In this document: piece by piece, positions 7,662 through 16,248 of the stretch | How positions within the stretch are numbered: position 1 is the stretch's first letter | Layout of the letters: each line of letters starts with the position of its first letter | Assembly (NCBI GenBank): GCA_964496705.1 | Contig: CAZCBJ010000032.1 | Span: 1-25,730, forward strand | DNA: 25,730 bases | Reading direction: 5' to 3' | Source of the DNA: CAZCBJ01 sp964496705 | GTDB taxonomy: Bacteria; Chloroflexota; Anaerolineae; Anaerolineales; Anaerolineaceae | Notes under the pieces: generated by a model | What the model was told of the DNA's origin: nothing | Databases searched by the model: none | Seen by the model: only the letters and a program-made list of their open reading frames with translations | Program-made: the position numbers and the translations under genes

Positions 7662-9861
7662 GAGCGGTAGAGATCCTGGGTGCTGACCAACTCAATCTCA
7701 TGTTCCAGCGAGACCAGCAAGCCGTCTGCCTGTACGCGCAGCACCTTGTCCACCAGCACAACTTCCGGCTGTGATTCTTCATCGGTGCTGCGCTCTTCCA
7801 GCGGTACCACCGGTCGGGCAAACACTTCCACCTCCAGCACATATTNNNNNNNNNNNNNNNNNNNNNNNNNNNNNNNNNNNNNNNNNNNNNNNNNNNNNNN
7901 NNNNCGGTGCTGCGCTCTTCCAGCGGTACCACCGGTCGGGCAAACACTTCCACCTCCAACACATATTTGACGGTCGGCACCTGCTGGATGAGGGAGATGA
8001 CCTCGGCGATGAACAGGTCGCGCCCGAAAGGCCAGCCCTCCCATTTTTCGCCAGCCTGGAGCAGGGGCGTTTGCTCGTCCAGCGGCAGCGGGGTCAGGTA
8101 GCGCTGCAATTCCTCCACCACGCGGCGCTGCACCTCGGCCGGCTGGAAATAATCCTGGGGGACGATCCTGGCTTTGACCTTGACCCCGGTGTAGCGCGGC
8201 TCGCGCACATGCAGCGAAGCGGTCATCAGGCGGTACTCATCCAGCGATTGGCGGATGTGGGTTTGCAGTGAATCATCCAGATGCAGCGCGGCAAGACTGC
8301 CGGCTTTGAGCGAATCGGCGGCGGCCGGAACCACCATCACGCTGACCGTCCCGGCTGCGCCGTCCGGCAGGTCGTTGGGGGTCAGGCAGCGCGCCCGCGC
8401 CACCGAGCGGCTGCAGCTCAGGGTGAACTGCTCAAAATCCTGAGCGGTGACCGCGCGGCGCTGCGCCTGCAGCTCACGCTGCGCGCGCAGCTTGAATTCA
8501 TCCATGGTTTCCTGATCGCGTCCACCTGTGGCGCGGATCAGATTGGCGGCGCGCGAGATATAGGCCAGCGCGGCGGTCATGGTGTTCAGGCTGCCTGCCG
8601 GCAGATTGCCGCGAACTCCGCCGCCATAACGGTAGCGCGAGAAGCGCACCAGGCGCCCATTTTCCGGGACACGCCCGTATTGCACCACGCTGCCGTCCGG
8701 TTGGCGCACTGACGGGCCAAAATGCACTTTCCCACTGGCGGTGTCCAGCACGAAATGGCGGTCGTAGCGGTCGGAAAGGGCGAAATCGTCCACCTCTTCC
8801 CAGGGCACGAAAACCACCTCTCCGCTGCGCATCTCCTCAACCTCGAGCGTCTCGCCGGGCTGCAGTGAAAGCACCGGCGAATTTAACAGGCTGAACGATT
8901 GACCCGGCTCGCCGTTGCTTGTGCCGAGCATCTCCTGGCTGACATTCACCGAATGCATCGCCGGAACGCTGGCGCCGATGGTGAATGCCTGGATGCCTTT
9001 GATGCGCGGCGATTCGGAATACATGCCCTGCAGCGGATTGCGCTGCTCGATACGGCAGCGCAGCCAGACAGCGTTCAACCCATAGAGGATTTGCGCAGCG
9101 CTGTTCAGCGGCAGGTACAACACCAGCCGGCCCTCTTCGTTGTTCAGACCGCCGGTGGTATCCTTCTCTCCCTCCTGGGTGCTTGGCGCCACCTCCTGCC
9201 AGGTCCCATCGCGGGTCATCACCTCCCACACCCAGGGCGGATCCTCGCGGCGGATGCCCACCGCTTCAGTCGGTTCGCAGGTGAAGTTCAACTGAAGAAT
9301 ATGCCCGCACAGATCATTTCTCGGATCAAAACCGAGGTAGAAGGTGTCGCCCGCGCGCGGCGAGGGCTGATTGAAGGGGTGAAACACCTCCAACCCCAGG
9401 CGCGGCAGATGATTCTTGTTGAATTCGCCTTCCTTGCGCACATGCGCCAGCAGCGGTGGGACAATGAGCAGGTCGCGGTTGGTGGTGAAGGCGATGGTCT
9501 GGTCGGTCTGCTCCGAGCGAACCTCCTGCCCGGCTGGGATCGGAACCGTCTGCGGGTTGTCCGGCGCCAGCGGCAGCGAAACCGACAGCCAGAAGGTCAG
9601 CTCGGTGCGCGCGCTGGCCGCCGGCTTGCGCTGCAGGCCAAGCAGCTCCAAGAATTTGATGTAATTCATCTCCGGCACACGGTTGAGTCGAAAGACCATC
9701 AATTCGGTCATCCAGGCGAACAACTCAATGAGGGTGATGCCCGGGTCACTGAGGTTATAGTCCGTCCACTCCGGGCAGTAATGGATGATGCGCTTGCGCG
9801 CTTCATCCACCAGGTCGCGCTGGAAACGGAGGTCGTCCAGGTTGGGTGCAGGTAAGGTCAT
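7658..9861 (-). CDS. Baseplate J-like protein (Pvc11 / T4 gp6 type), interrupted by an assembly gap
   Basis: Putative baseplate assembly protein of the TIGR02243/J class, the main ring component of the contractile baseplate. The N-terminus (PNLDDLRFQRDLVDEARKRI, then WTDYNLSDPGITLIELFAWM) is diagnostic. The reading frame from ATG 9861 (AGGAG upstream) runs into 59 N bases at 7904-7846 and then appears frameshifted. The 63 bases before and after the Ns are the same sequence with one synonymous change. If the 122-base duplicate-plus-gap is collapsed, the frame continues without a break through LEVEVFARPVVPLEERST and DEESQPEVVLVDKVL to TGA at 7658, giving 693 residues. The gene is therefore very probably intact in the organism and not a pseudogene. 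The stop overlaps the next start. Confidence 0.92.
7783..7845. repeat. Left copy of a 63-bp artefactual duplication flanking the scaffold gap
   Basis: This stretch repeats at 7905-7967 with one difference (CCAGCAC here, CCAACAC there). It is the overlapping end of a contig placed on the other side of an N gap rather than a biological repeat. Confidence 0.9.
7846..7904. other. Assembly gap (59 N)
   Basis: A run of 59 undetermined bases inside the J gene. The flanks overlap by 63 bases, so the true gap length is likely zero or negative. Confidence 0.99.
7905..7967. repeat. Right copy of the 63-bp artefactual duplication flanking the scaffold gap
   Basis: Same sequence as 7783-7845 with one synonymous change (CTG versus TTG leucine on the coding strand). 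It encodes YVLEVEVFARPVVPLEERST in the J frame. Confidence 0.9.
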
Positions 9862-9876
9862 AGATCGCTCCTGAGG

Positions 9877-10287
9877 CTAGATTTCCTGTTCGGCTTCGAT
9901 AAAGAAGGGATACACAATACTGCGCACGTCGTGGGTGGCCTTGATCTCGTACTCGACCTTGGTCAGCAGCGCGCCGTCGTGAGCGCTGTCCACGCTGATG
10001 TTGATGCTGCGCACCTCGATGCGCGGCTCCCACATGCGCAGCGCTTCGTGAACATACTCACGCAGTTGACTGATGGTGGCGGAAGTGTTGGGCTCGAAGA
10101 TCAGCTCATAAGCCCGGCAACCGAAGGTGGGGCGCATGACCCGCTCGCCGGGGCGCGTGCCCAGGATGATCAGGATGGCCTGCTCGATGTCTTCAGCCCC
10201 CGAGACCAACATGATCTCGCCGCGCGGGTTGACGCGCAGTGGGAAGTGCAGTCCGGTACCCAGATATGCTTTGGCGTCTTGCTGCAT
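9877..10287 (-). CDS. GPW/gp25-like baseplate wedge protein (Pvc9 type)
   Basis: A protein of 136 residues covering one complete GPW/gp25 domain. Typical features are GLHFPLRVNPRGEIMLVSG, EDIEQAILIILGTRPGERVM, RPTFGCRAYELIFEPN and a C-terminal segment rich in beta strands. In contractile tails this small protein joins the baseplate wedge to the first sheath ring. ATG 10287 has GGAG eight or more bases upstream. It lies 15 bases before the J gene and 13 after the PAAR gene, in the usual baseplate order. Confidence 0.93.
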   Translation of the reverse strand: MQQDAKAYLGTGLHFPLRVNPRGEIMLVSGAEDIEQAILIILGTRPGERVMRPTFGCRAYELIFEPNTSATISQLREYVHEALRMWEPRIEVRSINISVDSAHDGALLTKVEYEIKATHDVRSIVYPFFIEAEQEI

Positions 10288-10300
10288 GAGGTTTCTCCGT

Positions 10301-10588
10301 TTAAGCGATTAACACGGTCGGACAGCCCATGGCCACGGTGGTGCTGACCGGCACGCCGGTGACAGGGTTGCTGCCTGCCACAACACTGGTGGAACGGGCT
10401 GCCGGCCGCCCGCCAATCAGCACGGTGGGGCTGCCCTGGGTGATGGAGCCGACACAGGCTGCGCCGCTGACCATGTCGCCGACCACCGAGGCCGGCACAC
10501 CGCCGATCAGCACGGTGGGCACTCCCGGACCGGTGATGGCGTCTCCCGAGGCGGTGATGTCTCCTAACCTGGCTGCTGGAAATGGCAT
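10301..10588 (-). CDS. PAAR-domain spike tip protein (Pvc10 type)
   Basis: A protein of 95 residues consisting of a single PAAR domain that caps and sharpens the VgrG spike. Visible marks are PAARLGDITASGD at the N-terminus, two TVLIGG-type repeats and a second literal PAAR in GGRPAARSTS, with a C-terminal MGCPTVLI. The ATG at 10588 has AAGGAG seven bases upstream; the longer open frame is only the antisense-free extension into the preceding gene. There is no C-terminal effector extension. Confidence 0.92.
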   Translation of the reverse strand: MPFPAARLGDITASGDAITGPGVPTVLIGGVPASVVGDMVSGAACVGSITQGSPTVLIGGRPAARSTSVVAGSNPVTGVPVSTTVAMGCPTVLIA

Positions 10589-10598
10589 TTCTTGCTCC

Positions 10599-12485
10599 TT
10601 AATTGATCTTGACCAGTGCGCCCTGGATCTCCACCATGGCGTTGCCCTTGACGGAAGCCTGGGCATTGGCTTGCACAGCCACCTGGGTGCCTTTGAGGTT
10701 GGCGGCGGCCACCGATAAATCCAGCTCGGAGGTGCCGGCTTTGAGCTTGGCGCCGGTCTGTCCTTCCATCTCGACCGCCTGGATGGACTTGGCGGACATC
10801 TTGCCCTTGCTGTCAAACGCCATGTCCAACTTGCTGTTGACGGTGAACTTCCCGCCGGCTTCTATGGTCAGGTCGCCCTGTGATTTGATCACCATCGAAT
10901 TGTCTTTCGAGTTGATGGTGATACTGTTCATCCCGGTTTTGTCTTTGATCACAATCTGTTCGTTTCCCGCGGTGTCATCCAGCAGAATCTCGTGACCGCT
11001 GCGGCTACGCACCAGGCGTTTGTTGACCTGCCGCCCCACCACAGCCTGTTGGGTGGTCAGGGGCGGTTTATCGCGGTCATTCCACAGCACGCCAACAATG
11101 TAGGGATGATTGATGTCGCCGTGCTCAAACGCCACCAGCACCTCATCATCTATTTCCGGGACGAAGAAAATACCGCGCGACTTGCCGCCGCCGACGGATG
11201 CCACGCGGATCCAATTGCTGCCCAGCGTATCATCCAGCCAGGGAAACTTCACCTTCACCCGCCCCAATCCTTTGAGGTCGTTGTTGTCGGTCACGATACC
11301 GGTCACCACGCCGTCAATTTTATTGGAGTTGGCGCCGTCCTTTTCCTTGCCGAGCAGCAGGTGGCGGATGGTGTAGGGATTGCGACCGGTGACCTCGAAG
11401 GTGATCTTGTATTCACCGCCGCGGTATATGTGCCGCGCCTGGGTGACATAATACGCCCCGCTGAAGCGCAGCCCCACCCCTTTGACCGTGATGGTGTTGC
11501 CCGCCGTCAGACCGGGTAAAACGCCGATGACCTCACCGCTGGCGCGGACGAAAGAGCTCATGTGCTGCGCCATGCGCGCGCTGGCCACCACGGTGGCCTG
11601 GGCGATATCCCCCACCGCGGGATCCACCAGCACGTCCTCGCTTTTGCCAAAGGCCGCCTGAGTCGCCAGATTGCCGGGCAGCGGGTCGCCGATTTTTGCG
11701 CTGGTTGGCGACAGATCCATTAAGCCCTGACCGGCGATTTTCATTTTTAGGCTCGGATCCCAACCCTGCACCTTGGCCGCGGTCACCTGCCCGGCTGACA
11801 CGATGCGCGGTTCAAACCTGGTCAGGTCCTCCCCCCAGGTCAGTGGATCAATGGGCAGAAGATTGCGCGGTATCCCCGCCGGGCGGAAATACAGCATGCG
11901 CCCTTCCACGTACATCTGGTAGCCGAACATTTGCGCTCGCGACCAGAGAAAATCCCAGTCAGACTGGTTGTATTGCATCACGTAGTAATACATCATGCTG
12001 GAGATACCCGATGCATCCACCACCGGCGTCAGCCCGGCCTGCGAAATCACGCTGTTGATCACCATCATTTCGGTCACGGTTTTGGCAGCCGGGTTGCCGC
12101 CAAAGCTGCGCGTCTTTCGACCGCGGGTCAGGCGGTGACCGCGGTCATATCCGCGGATGCGGAACAGCGCGTTGCCGTTGCGGTCGAAAATCGGCTCGAT
12201 GGCGGTGATCTCGCCATCGAACGTGACCTTCGGCAGTATGCCGTCCAGCACCACCACTTTCAGCGATGCGCCCAGGCGGTATTTGAGCATATTGTCGGCG
12301 TACTTCATGATGCCGGTCAGCGGCACGACTTTGTCTTTGAACACCACGGTTGCCATGGCCGGTTGAAACACATCCGTATCCACCACCACTTCCAGGATGT
12401 CTGAAAATTCTTCGGGATCGGGCAGCCCGCCGATGGTCACAAACACCTGGGGGAGGGTCAAGGGGTTGGGAATTGTGGGTAACAT
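10599..12485 (-). CDS. VgrG-like spike protein (Pvc8 / gp27-gp5 type)
   Basis: A protein of 628 residues forming the central baseplate hub and spike. Residues 30-375 correspond to the gp27/late-control-D hub (YVMQYNQSDWDFLWSRAQMF is the typical QYxESDWDFL motif). Residues 390-475 form the gp5 OB fold (VVTGIVTDNNDLKGLGRVKV, then FVPEIDDEVLVAFEHGD and PYIVGVLWN). Residues 495-628 are a repetitive beta-helix needle (HEILLDD, IVIKDK, SITIN, MVIKSQGDLTIEAGGKF). No extra enzymatic domain follows the needle. The start at ATG 12485 is chosen because the upstream part of the open frame overlaps the LysM gene out of frame, and AAGG lies nine bases before it. Confidence 0.95.
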   Translation of the reverse strand: MLPTIPNPLTLPQVFVTIGGLPDPEEFSDILEVVVDTDVFQPAMATVVFKDKVVPLTGIMKYADNMLKYRLGASLKVVVLDGILPKVTFDGEITAIEPIFDRNGNALFRIRGYDRGHRLTRGRKTRSFGGNPAAKTVTEMMVINSVISQAGLTPVVDASGISSMMYYYVMQYNQSDWDFLWSRAQMFGYQMYVEGRMLYFRPAGIPRNLLPIDPLTWGEDLTRFEPRIVSAGQVTAAKVQGWDPSLKMKIAGQGLMDLSPTSAKIGDPLPGNLATQAAFGKSEDVLVDPAVGDIAQATVVASARMAQHMSSFVRASGEVIGVLPGLTAGNTITVKGVGLRFSGAYYVTQARHIYRGGEYKITFEVTGRNPYTIRHLLLGKEKDGANSNKIDGVVTGIVTDNNDLKGLGRVKVKFPWLDDTLGSNWIRVASVGGGKSRGIFFVPEIDDEVLVAFEHGDINHPYIVGVLWNDRDKPPLTTQQAVVGRQVNKRLVRSRSGHEILLDDTAGNEQIVIKDKTGMNSITINSKDNSMVIKSQGDLTIEAGGKFTVNSKLDMAFDSKGKMSAKSIQAVEMEGQTGAKLKAGTSELDLSVAAANLKGTQVAVQANAQASVKGNAMVEIQGALVKIN

Positions 12486-12495
12486 GGCATGGACC

Positions 12496-13164
12496 TTAGA
12501 ATTTGTTCTGCGGAATGACCAGGATCTGCCCATCCTGCAATTGCATGGGGTCATCCAGGTTGTTGGCTTCAGCCAGCAGGCGCCAGTAGCGCGAGTCGCC
12601 ATACTCCTCATAGGCAATCTGGTCCAGCCGCATCTGTGAATTGACGATGCGCGTCTTGCGCGGATCGGTGCGGCTGGTGGGGTTCTGAGCGGGCAGCAAA
12701 TCGTCCCAGAAATCCTGCTGTTTGAAAGACACCTCGGCTGTGGCGCGAATGGGCGTGCCATCATCCTTGAACAGGGTAAAGGTGATGTCCACGCTTTCCA
12801 CCACGGCGTTGAACAGGGTGATCGAACCCCACACCAGAGTGACCGTTGGCGGGGTGCAATAGGGGATGGCGTACATGGAATAACCCGCGCCGCGCAGCGT
12901 CAGGCGCAGGAGCTGATTGGTGTAGTAACGCACATCCTTGAATTCTTTGTGGCTGTATGAATCAAAGAACAGCGACAGCTTGTAGGTGGCTGAATTGCCG
13001 CCGCCAAATTGCAGATAGGGCGAATTCCAGCTTGGGTTCACCTCGCCACTCCAGGTATTGGACTTGCTGATGGTGAGTGCGCTGGGGTTGAATTGGCACT
13101 CGATGGTGCCCCAGACCGGGGGCACCATGCACATCCATTTGAGTTGCGCTTTTGCCAATGCCAT
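12496..13164 (-). CDS. LysM-containing hub/tube adaptor protein (Pvc7 type)
   Basis: A protein of 222 residues. The N-terminal 160 residues resemble the CIS tube-like fold of Pvc7/gp53-type proteins, starting with ECQFNPSALTISKSNTWSG and a long beta region. Residues 172-220 are a LysM-type segment (LDQIAYEEYGDSRYWRLLAE, then LQDGQILVIPQ). In contractile systems this protein joins the first tube rings to the spike hub, and the LysM part acts as a structural clamp rather than a wall-binding domain. It is followed ten bases later by the spike gene. Confidence 0.9.
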   Translation of the reverse strand: MALAKAQLKWMCMVPPVWGTIECQFNPSALTISKSNTWSGEVNPSWNSPYLQFGGGNSATYKLSLFFDSYSHKEFKDVRYYTNQLLRLTLRGAGYSMYAIPYCTPPTVTLVWGSITLFNAVVESVDITFTLFKDDGTPIRATAEVSFKQQDFWDDLLPAQNPTSRTDPRKTRIVNSQMRLDQIAYEEYGDSRYWRLLAEANNLDDPMQLQDGQILVIPQNKF

Positions 13165-13204
13165 GCTTACAAACCTCTCAATCTATCCGGCGCGCCTGCG
13201 CGGG

Positions 13205-15310
13205 TCAACTGCGCTCAGACTCCAATTCCAACAGGCGCTTGATGATCGGTAATATTTCTTCGGCCATTTTCTCCATATCCGGCGCCGAAGAGGGGGAAGA
13301 AGAGGATGGGGATTCAACCCGCTGCACAACGCCTTCGCTCTGGCGCTGCACGGTGGTTGCCTGAACTGCCGCGGGTTGGGAAGGAACAATGGCCGCCGGT
13401 TGCGCCTCAGCCTGAGCGGCTTGAGGTTGGGTGGGCGCAGCGGTCGGTTGAGGATGGGCCAGCTCCAGCGGTAAAGAAGCCAGGGCGTCTTGCGCAGAGG
13501 TCTGCGGCCTAGGCGGCGCGGTGCGCGCAGGAGCCGGGAGGACAAGCGCCGGGGCAGCAGCACGGGAGCGTGAGGTGGGCGGTGCAGTCCGCCCGGTCGC
13601 CAGCGGAGGCGCCGGGGACTGCGGAGCAATCTGCGCGGGCTCTGCCTGCCTAGCGGGCGCTTCACGCTGGTACTTATGCGGAGAGATCAGCGGCGCGCGG
13701 GCTTGCACCAGCGCGGATGGTGACAGCGGGGCGGGCTGCAACTGATCCGGCTGAACAGCGCGCACCTGAGCCGCAGCCTGCTTGCGCTGCTGGATGCGGG
13801 TGTGCAGCGGCATTTCGGCAGCCGCGCTGCGTCCTGAGATTTCCTGCTCCGGGGTTGTTGCAGCAAGCTGTGCGGGCGGCAGAACGGGAACAGCCCCCGG
13901 CGAAAGTAGAGGCTCGCCGGGAGGCGCTCCCGCCTCAGGGGGCACGGCGGGCGCGGAGGGCTGCGCGGCGGGGGGAACTTCAACCGCGCGCTGCATCTCA
14001 ATCGGGCGGGCAATGGCCGCTTCTGGCGCCTGCTCCTCGGGCTGGCGGTGAATGATGGGGGAAGGCTGGAGGGCCGGGAGGGAAGGCAATCCAGCCGCGG
14101 GTGTCGGGGCAGCTTCGGGTAAATCGGGTTGAACCGGCCTGGTTTCAGCCTTGCGGAGGGCGGGCCGCGCCTTGGGCGTTGGCTGCGCGGCGGGAGGCTC
14201 CTCCGGCTGCCGCTGCACGGTTGCGCTGACTGCCCGGGCGCGCGGGGTCATACCCCGCGCGGCAGACCTGACCGCCAGCGGAAGCGCGGGGCGGGCCGCC
14301 GGAACCTGAGCAGAGCGAGGCTGCGCCTTTGCGGAAAGAATCGGGGGCGGGCTTGCTTCCACGCCGGGCGCAAGCCGTGGGGGCTGCGCAGAGACTTCGC
14401 CTTCGGCTGCTGCCGGTGCCGGGAGCGGGGTTGTGTCAGGCGCAGGCTGCTCTTCTGCGCCTGGAGGCGGCTCAAATGCTGCAGTGGGAGATGGGACAAA
14501 CTCAGCGGACGGAGCAGTTTCTTCAGGGCGCGGAGCGGTCTGGGCCGGCGGGGCGGCAGGTGTTTGTACCGCAGCGGCAGCCTCTTCCGACGGCTGCCCG
14601 GCAGGCGGTTCGGCTTCCGGCGCTTCCAATTGGGGAGGCAGCCGGTCTGCGGGCTGAAGGGGGGGAGTGGAAAGCGACGGCGTCTGGGGTTCAGATTCCG
14701 GCCCGGCGGATGGTTCTTCCGCTTCCCGGGATTGACCGGAGACCGGGCGGGAGGTGATCTCCTGCACGCGCGAGTAAAGCCGCGCGCGCTGCGGCAGGGC
14801 AGGTTTTTGCGCTGGGCGCTCAGGGGCCGCTGCCGGACGGCCCGCTTCCACCTGCCGCTTAAAATCCTCAGTCGATTGCCCCGGGCGGGGGAAGGGACTG
14901 GAGCCGCTGGTCATGCGCGGGATCACGCTGCCCTGGCGCAGCACACCCGGCTGGGACGGCTCTTCAGGAGCGGCAGCCTGCTGGTTGGGAAGCACGATGT
15001 CCAGCCTGGACCACAGGCTGCCCTGCCGGCCGGGCTGCGCTTTGAGATGCACGAGCTCGCGCACACCGCTGAATTTCTGCGTCAGGTTCTGGCTCAGTCG
15101 CGATGCCGCCCCAGGGTGCGAGATGCCGAATTTTCCCGCATCCAGAATGCGCATCTGACGCGCAGCCTGGCGCTGGCGCAATCCGGGACTGAAGACGGGC
15201 AATCCGGCGGAGGAATTTGCCGCCAACGCCCGCAGCCAGGGTGCCAGCAAGCTGCCCGCTTGCCCGCGGCGCGCTTTCAACCTCTCGACCAGTGCGTTTT
15301 GTTCAGCCAT
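13205..15310 (-). CDS. Pro/Ala/Gln/Glu-rich low-complexity eCIS protein with C-terminal helical tag
   Basis: A 701-residue protein I cannot assign to a family. Residues 1-110 are helical and basic (RQRQAARQMRILDAGKFGIS). Residues 110-670 are low-complexity Pro/Ala/Glu sequence, probably disordered, with recurring VQRQPE, IHRQPE, EMQRAVE, VQRQSE and VVQRVE motifs. The last 25 residues form an amphipathic helix DMEKMAEEILPIIKRLLELE that matches the end of the 55-residue protein in the same locus. It sits between the third tube gene and the LysM hub gene. It could be a tether, a lumen-loaded protein or an unusual length-determining factor; the Pro content argues against a classical helical tape measure. 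The real frame is supported by its fit between neighbours and by ATG 15310. Confidence 0.75.
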   Translation of the reverse strand: MAEQNALVERLKARRGQAGSLLAPWLRALAANSSAGLPVFSPGLRQRQAARQMRILDAGKFGISHPGAASRLSQNLTQKFSGVRELVHLKAQPGRQGSLWSRLDIVLPNQQAAAPEEPSQPGVLRQGSVIPRMTSGSSPFPRPGQSTEDFKRQVEAGRPAAAPERPAQKPALPQRARLYSRVQEITSRPVSGQSREAEEPSAGPESEPQTPSLSTPPLQPADRLPPQLEAPEAEPPAGQPSEEAAAAVQTPAAPPAQTAPRPEETAPSAEFVPSPTAAFEPPPGAEEQPAPDTTPLPAPAAAEGEVSAQPPRLAPGVEASPPPILSAKAQPRSAQVPAARPALPLAVRSAARGMTPRARAVSATVQRQPEEPPAAQPTPKARPALRKAETRPVQPDLPEAAPTPAAGLPSLPALQPSPIIHRQPEEQAPEAAIARPIEMQRAVEVPPAAQPSAPAVPPEAGAPPGEPLLSPGAVPVLPPAQLAATTPEQEISGRSAAAEMPLHTRIQQRKQAAAQVRAVQPDQLQPAPLSPSALVQARAPLISPHKYQREAPARQAEPAQIAPQSPAPPLATGRTAPPTSRSRAAAPALVLPAPARTAPPRPQTSAQDALASLPLELAHPQPTAAPTQPQAAQAEAQPAAIVPSQPAAVQATTVQRQSEGVVQRVESPSSSSPSSAPDMEKMAEEILPIIKRLLELESERS

Positions 15311-15332
15311 GCGCGCAGATTATCCTTGAGAA

Positions 15333-15899
15333 TCAAACGTTATAATCCGGACCGAGGGTGAAATAATCAAACGACAGCTCCAGCGTCTCAATGGCGATCT
15401 TGGAAGTGTCCGTCACGTTCAGTTCTGAAAGCTTCCATTTGACCGGGAAGCAATTCTTAAAATTCCATTCCTTGACCGCCTGGTAGATGGGCGTAGGCGG
15501 AGGCGGGGGTTTGGATGGGTCCGCAGGCGGCGCCGCAGGTGAAGGCCGGCGCTGGGTGAGCGTCAGGTTTAGCGCGGCTGCGCGCCCTTCAAATTGCCCG
15601 GCGATCATCCATTTCCAGAAGAAATCTGAAGAAGTCAACCCCATTTCCAGGGTCAGATGGCCAAACGAAACCTGTCCTGGAAATTCATACGTGTAGTAGT
15701 TCACCCCGCCCTCTTTCAGCGGAGCCACCTCGCGCGAGATCTCGATCCCGGAGACACCCTGGAACATGGCCAGCACAACATCGTTGGCTTCCAGGGTGAA
15801 GTTATACAGTGGGATCGGAATTTCCTGGAAATCCGACAACGGAGTGAACTTAGCGGATTCCGGGGCTGTGATCACGGATACTTCTTGAAGTAATCCCAT
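15333..15899 (-). CDS. Third tail-tube-family protein (gp19-like), with proline-rich insertion
   Basis: A protein of 188 residues in the T4 gp19-like tube family. Marks are LYNFTLEANDVVLAMFQGVS, GIEISREVAPLKEGGVNYYT, FPGQVSFGHLTLEMGLTSSD and the closing beta strand IETLELSFDYF. Residues 117-139 are a proline-rich loop (DPSKPPPPPTP) inserted before the last strands, which is not found in the other two tube proteins here. In eCIS loci a divergent tube paralogue next to the hub genes often forms the first ring on the baseplate (Pvc5-like role); that role is inferred from position. AGG lies eight bases before ATG 15899. Confidence 0.85.
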   Translation of the reverse strand: MGLLQEVSVITAPESAKFTPLSDFQEIPIPLYNFTLEANDVVLAMFQGVSGIEISREVAPLKEGGVNYYTYEFPGQVSFGHLTLEMGLTSSDFFWKWMIAGQFEGRAAALNLTLTQRRPSPAAPPADPSKPPPPPTPIYQAVKEWNFKNCFPVKWKLSELNVTDTSKIAIETLELSFDYFTLGPDYNV

Positions 15900-15914
15900 C
15901 GTAGACCTGCCTCT

Positions 15915-16082
15915 CTAGGTTATGCCATTGCGGTCATTTTCAATGCGCAATTCTTCCAGTAATTTTTTAACGACCAGCTCAGCCAATCTTTCAAGGTCCA
16001 ACGCATTATCTGGACCAGCGGCGCCAGCCTGGTCGGGATCAGCATGTAGGGGAGAAACAATTTGACCTGGTGCTTCGGGCAT
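15915..16082 (-). CDS. Small eCIS protein with amphipathic C-terminal helix (55 aa)
   Basis: A 55-residue protein starting at ATG 16082, four bases after the DUF6760 stop, and ending at TAG 15917-15915. The first 28 residues are Pro/Ala/Gly-rich (PEAPGQIVSPLHADPDQAG) and the rest is an amphipathic helix, DLERLAELVVKKLLEELRIE. This helix aligns without gaps to the C-terminus of the 701-residue protein: D-E-A-E, L, E and R are identical and most other positions are conservative. It is too short for most gene finders. Small proteins of this kind occur in other eCIS loci in my recollection. Its position between DUF6760 and a tube gene, tight spacing and shared motif make it very likely real; its function is unknown. 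Confidence 0.75.
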   Translation of the reverse strand: MPEAPGQIVSPLHADPDQAGAAGPDNALDLERLAELVVKKLLEELRIENDRNGIT

Positions 16083-16086
16083 ATGG

Positions 16087-16248
16087 TCAACCTGTCTGGT
16101 TCAACTTGCGGTTGATATCGGCAATTTCCTTGACCCAGCGGCGGCGGAAGCGGTGATCCTGGGTAAGAATAGCATCCGGCTGCCAGTGGAAATAATAGGC
16201 GATGTAGGCTATCTCCTGGTAAAGCTGTTCCAGGGGATAGCCTATCAA
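16087..16248 (-). CDS. DUF6760-type small eCIS protein; probably expressed by -1 frameshift fusion or coupling
   Basis: A 53-codon frame: IGYPLEQLYQEIAYIAYYFH, then QPDAILTQDHRFRRRWVKEI and ADINRKLNQTG. This is the compact helical DUF6760 type found in eCIS loci between tube and hub genes. Its only possible independent start is TTG at 16248, which overlaps the TGA of the upstream gene (TTGA). The G8 run directly before it is too close to act as a normal Shine-Dalgarno. The frame is -1 relative to the upstream chaperone-like gene and opens through the slippery G run, so its main product may be a C-terminal extension of that gene. Family assignment is from memory. Confidence 0.78.
   Translation of the reverse strand: MIGYPLEQLYQEIAYIAYYFHWQPDAILTQDHRFRRRWVKEIADINRKLNQTG

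Noticed and set aside
7615..7845. Alternative C-terminus of the J gene read straight through the N gap
   Set aside because: The frame after the gap gives Arg/Trp/Ser-rich antipattern sequence and overlaps the next gene far too long, while collapsing the duplicated flank restores the normal C-terminus and an ATGA junction.
12486..12764. N-terminal extension of the VgrG frame into the LysM gene
   Set aside because: It overlaps the LysM coding region in another frame; the hub domain begins right after ATG 12485.
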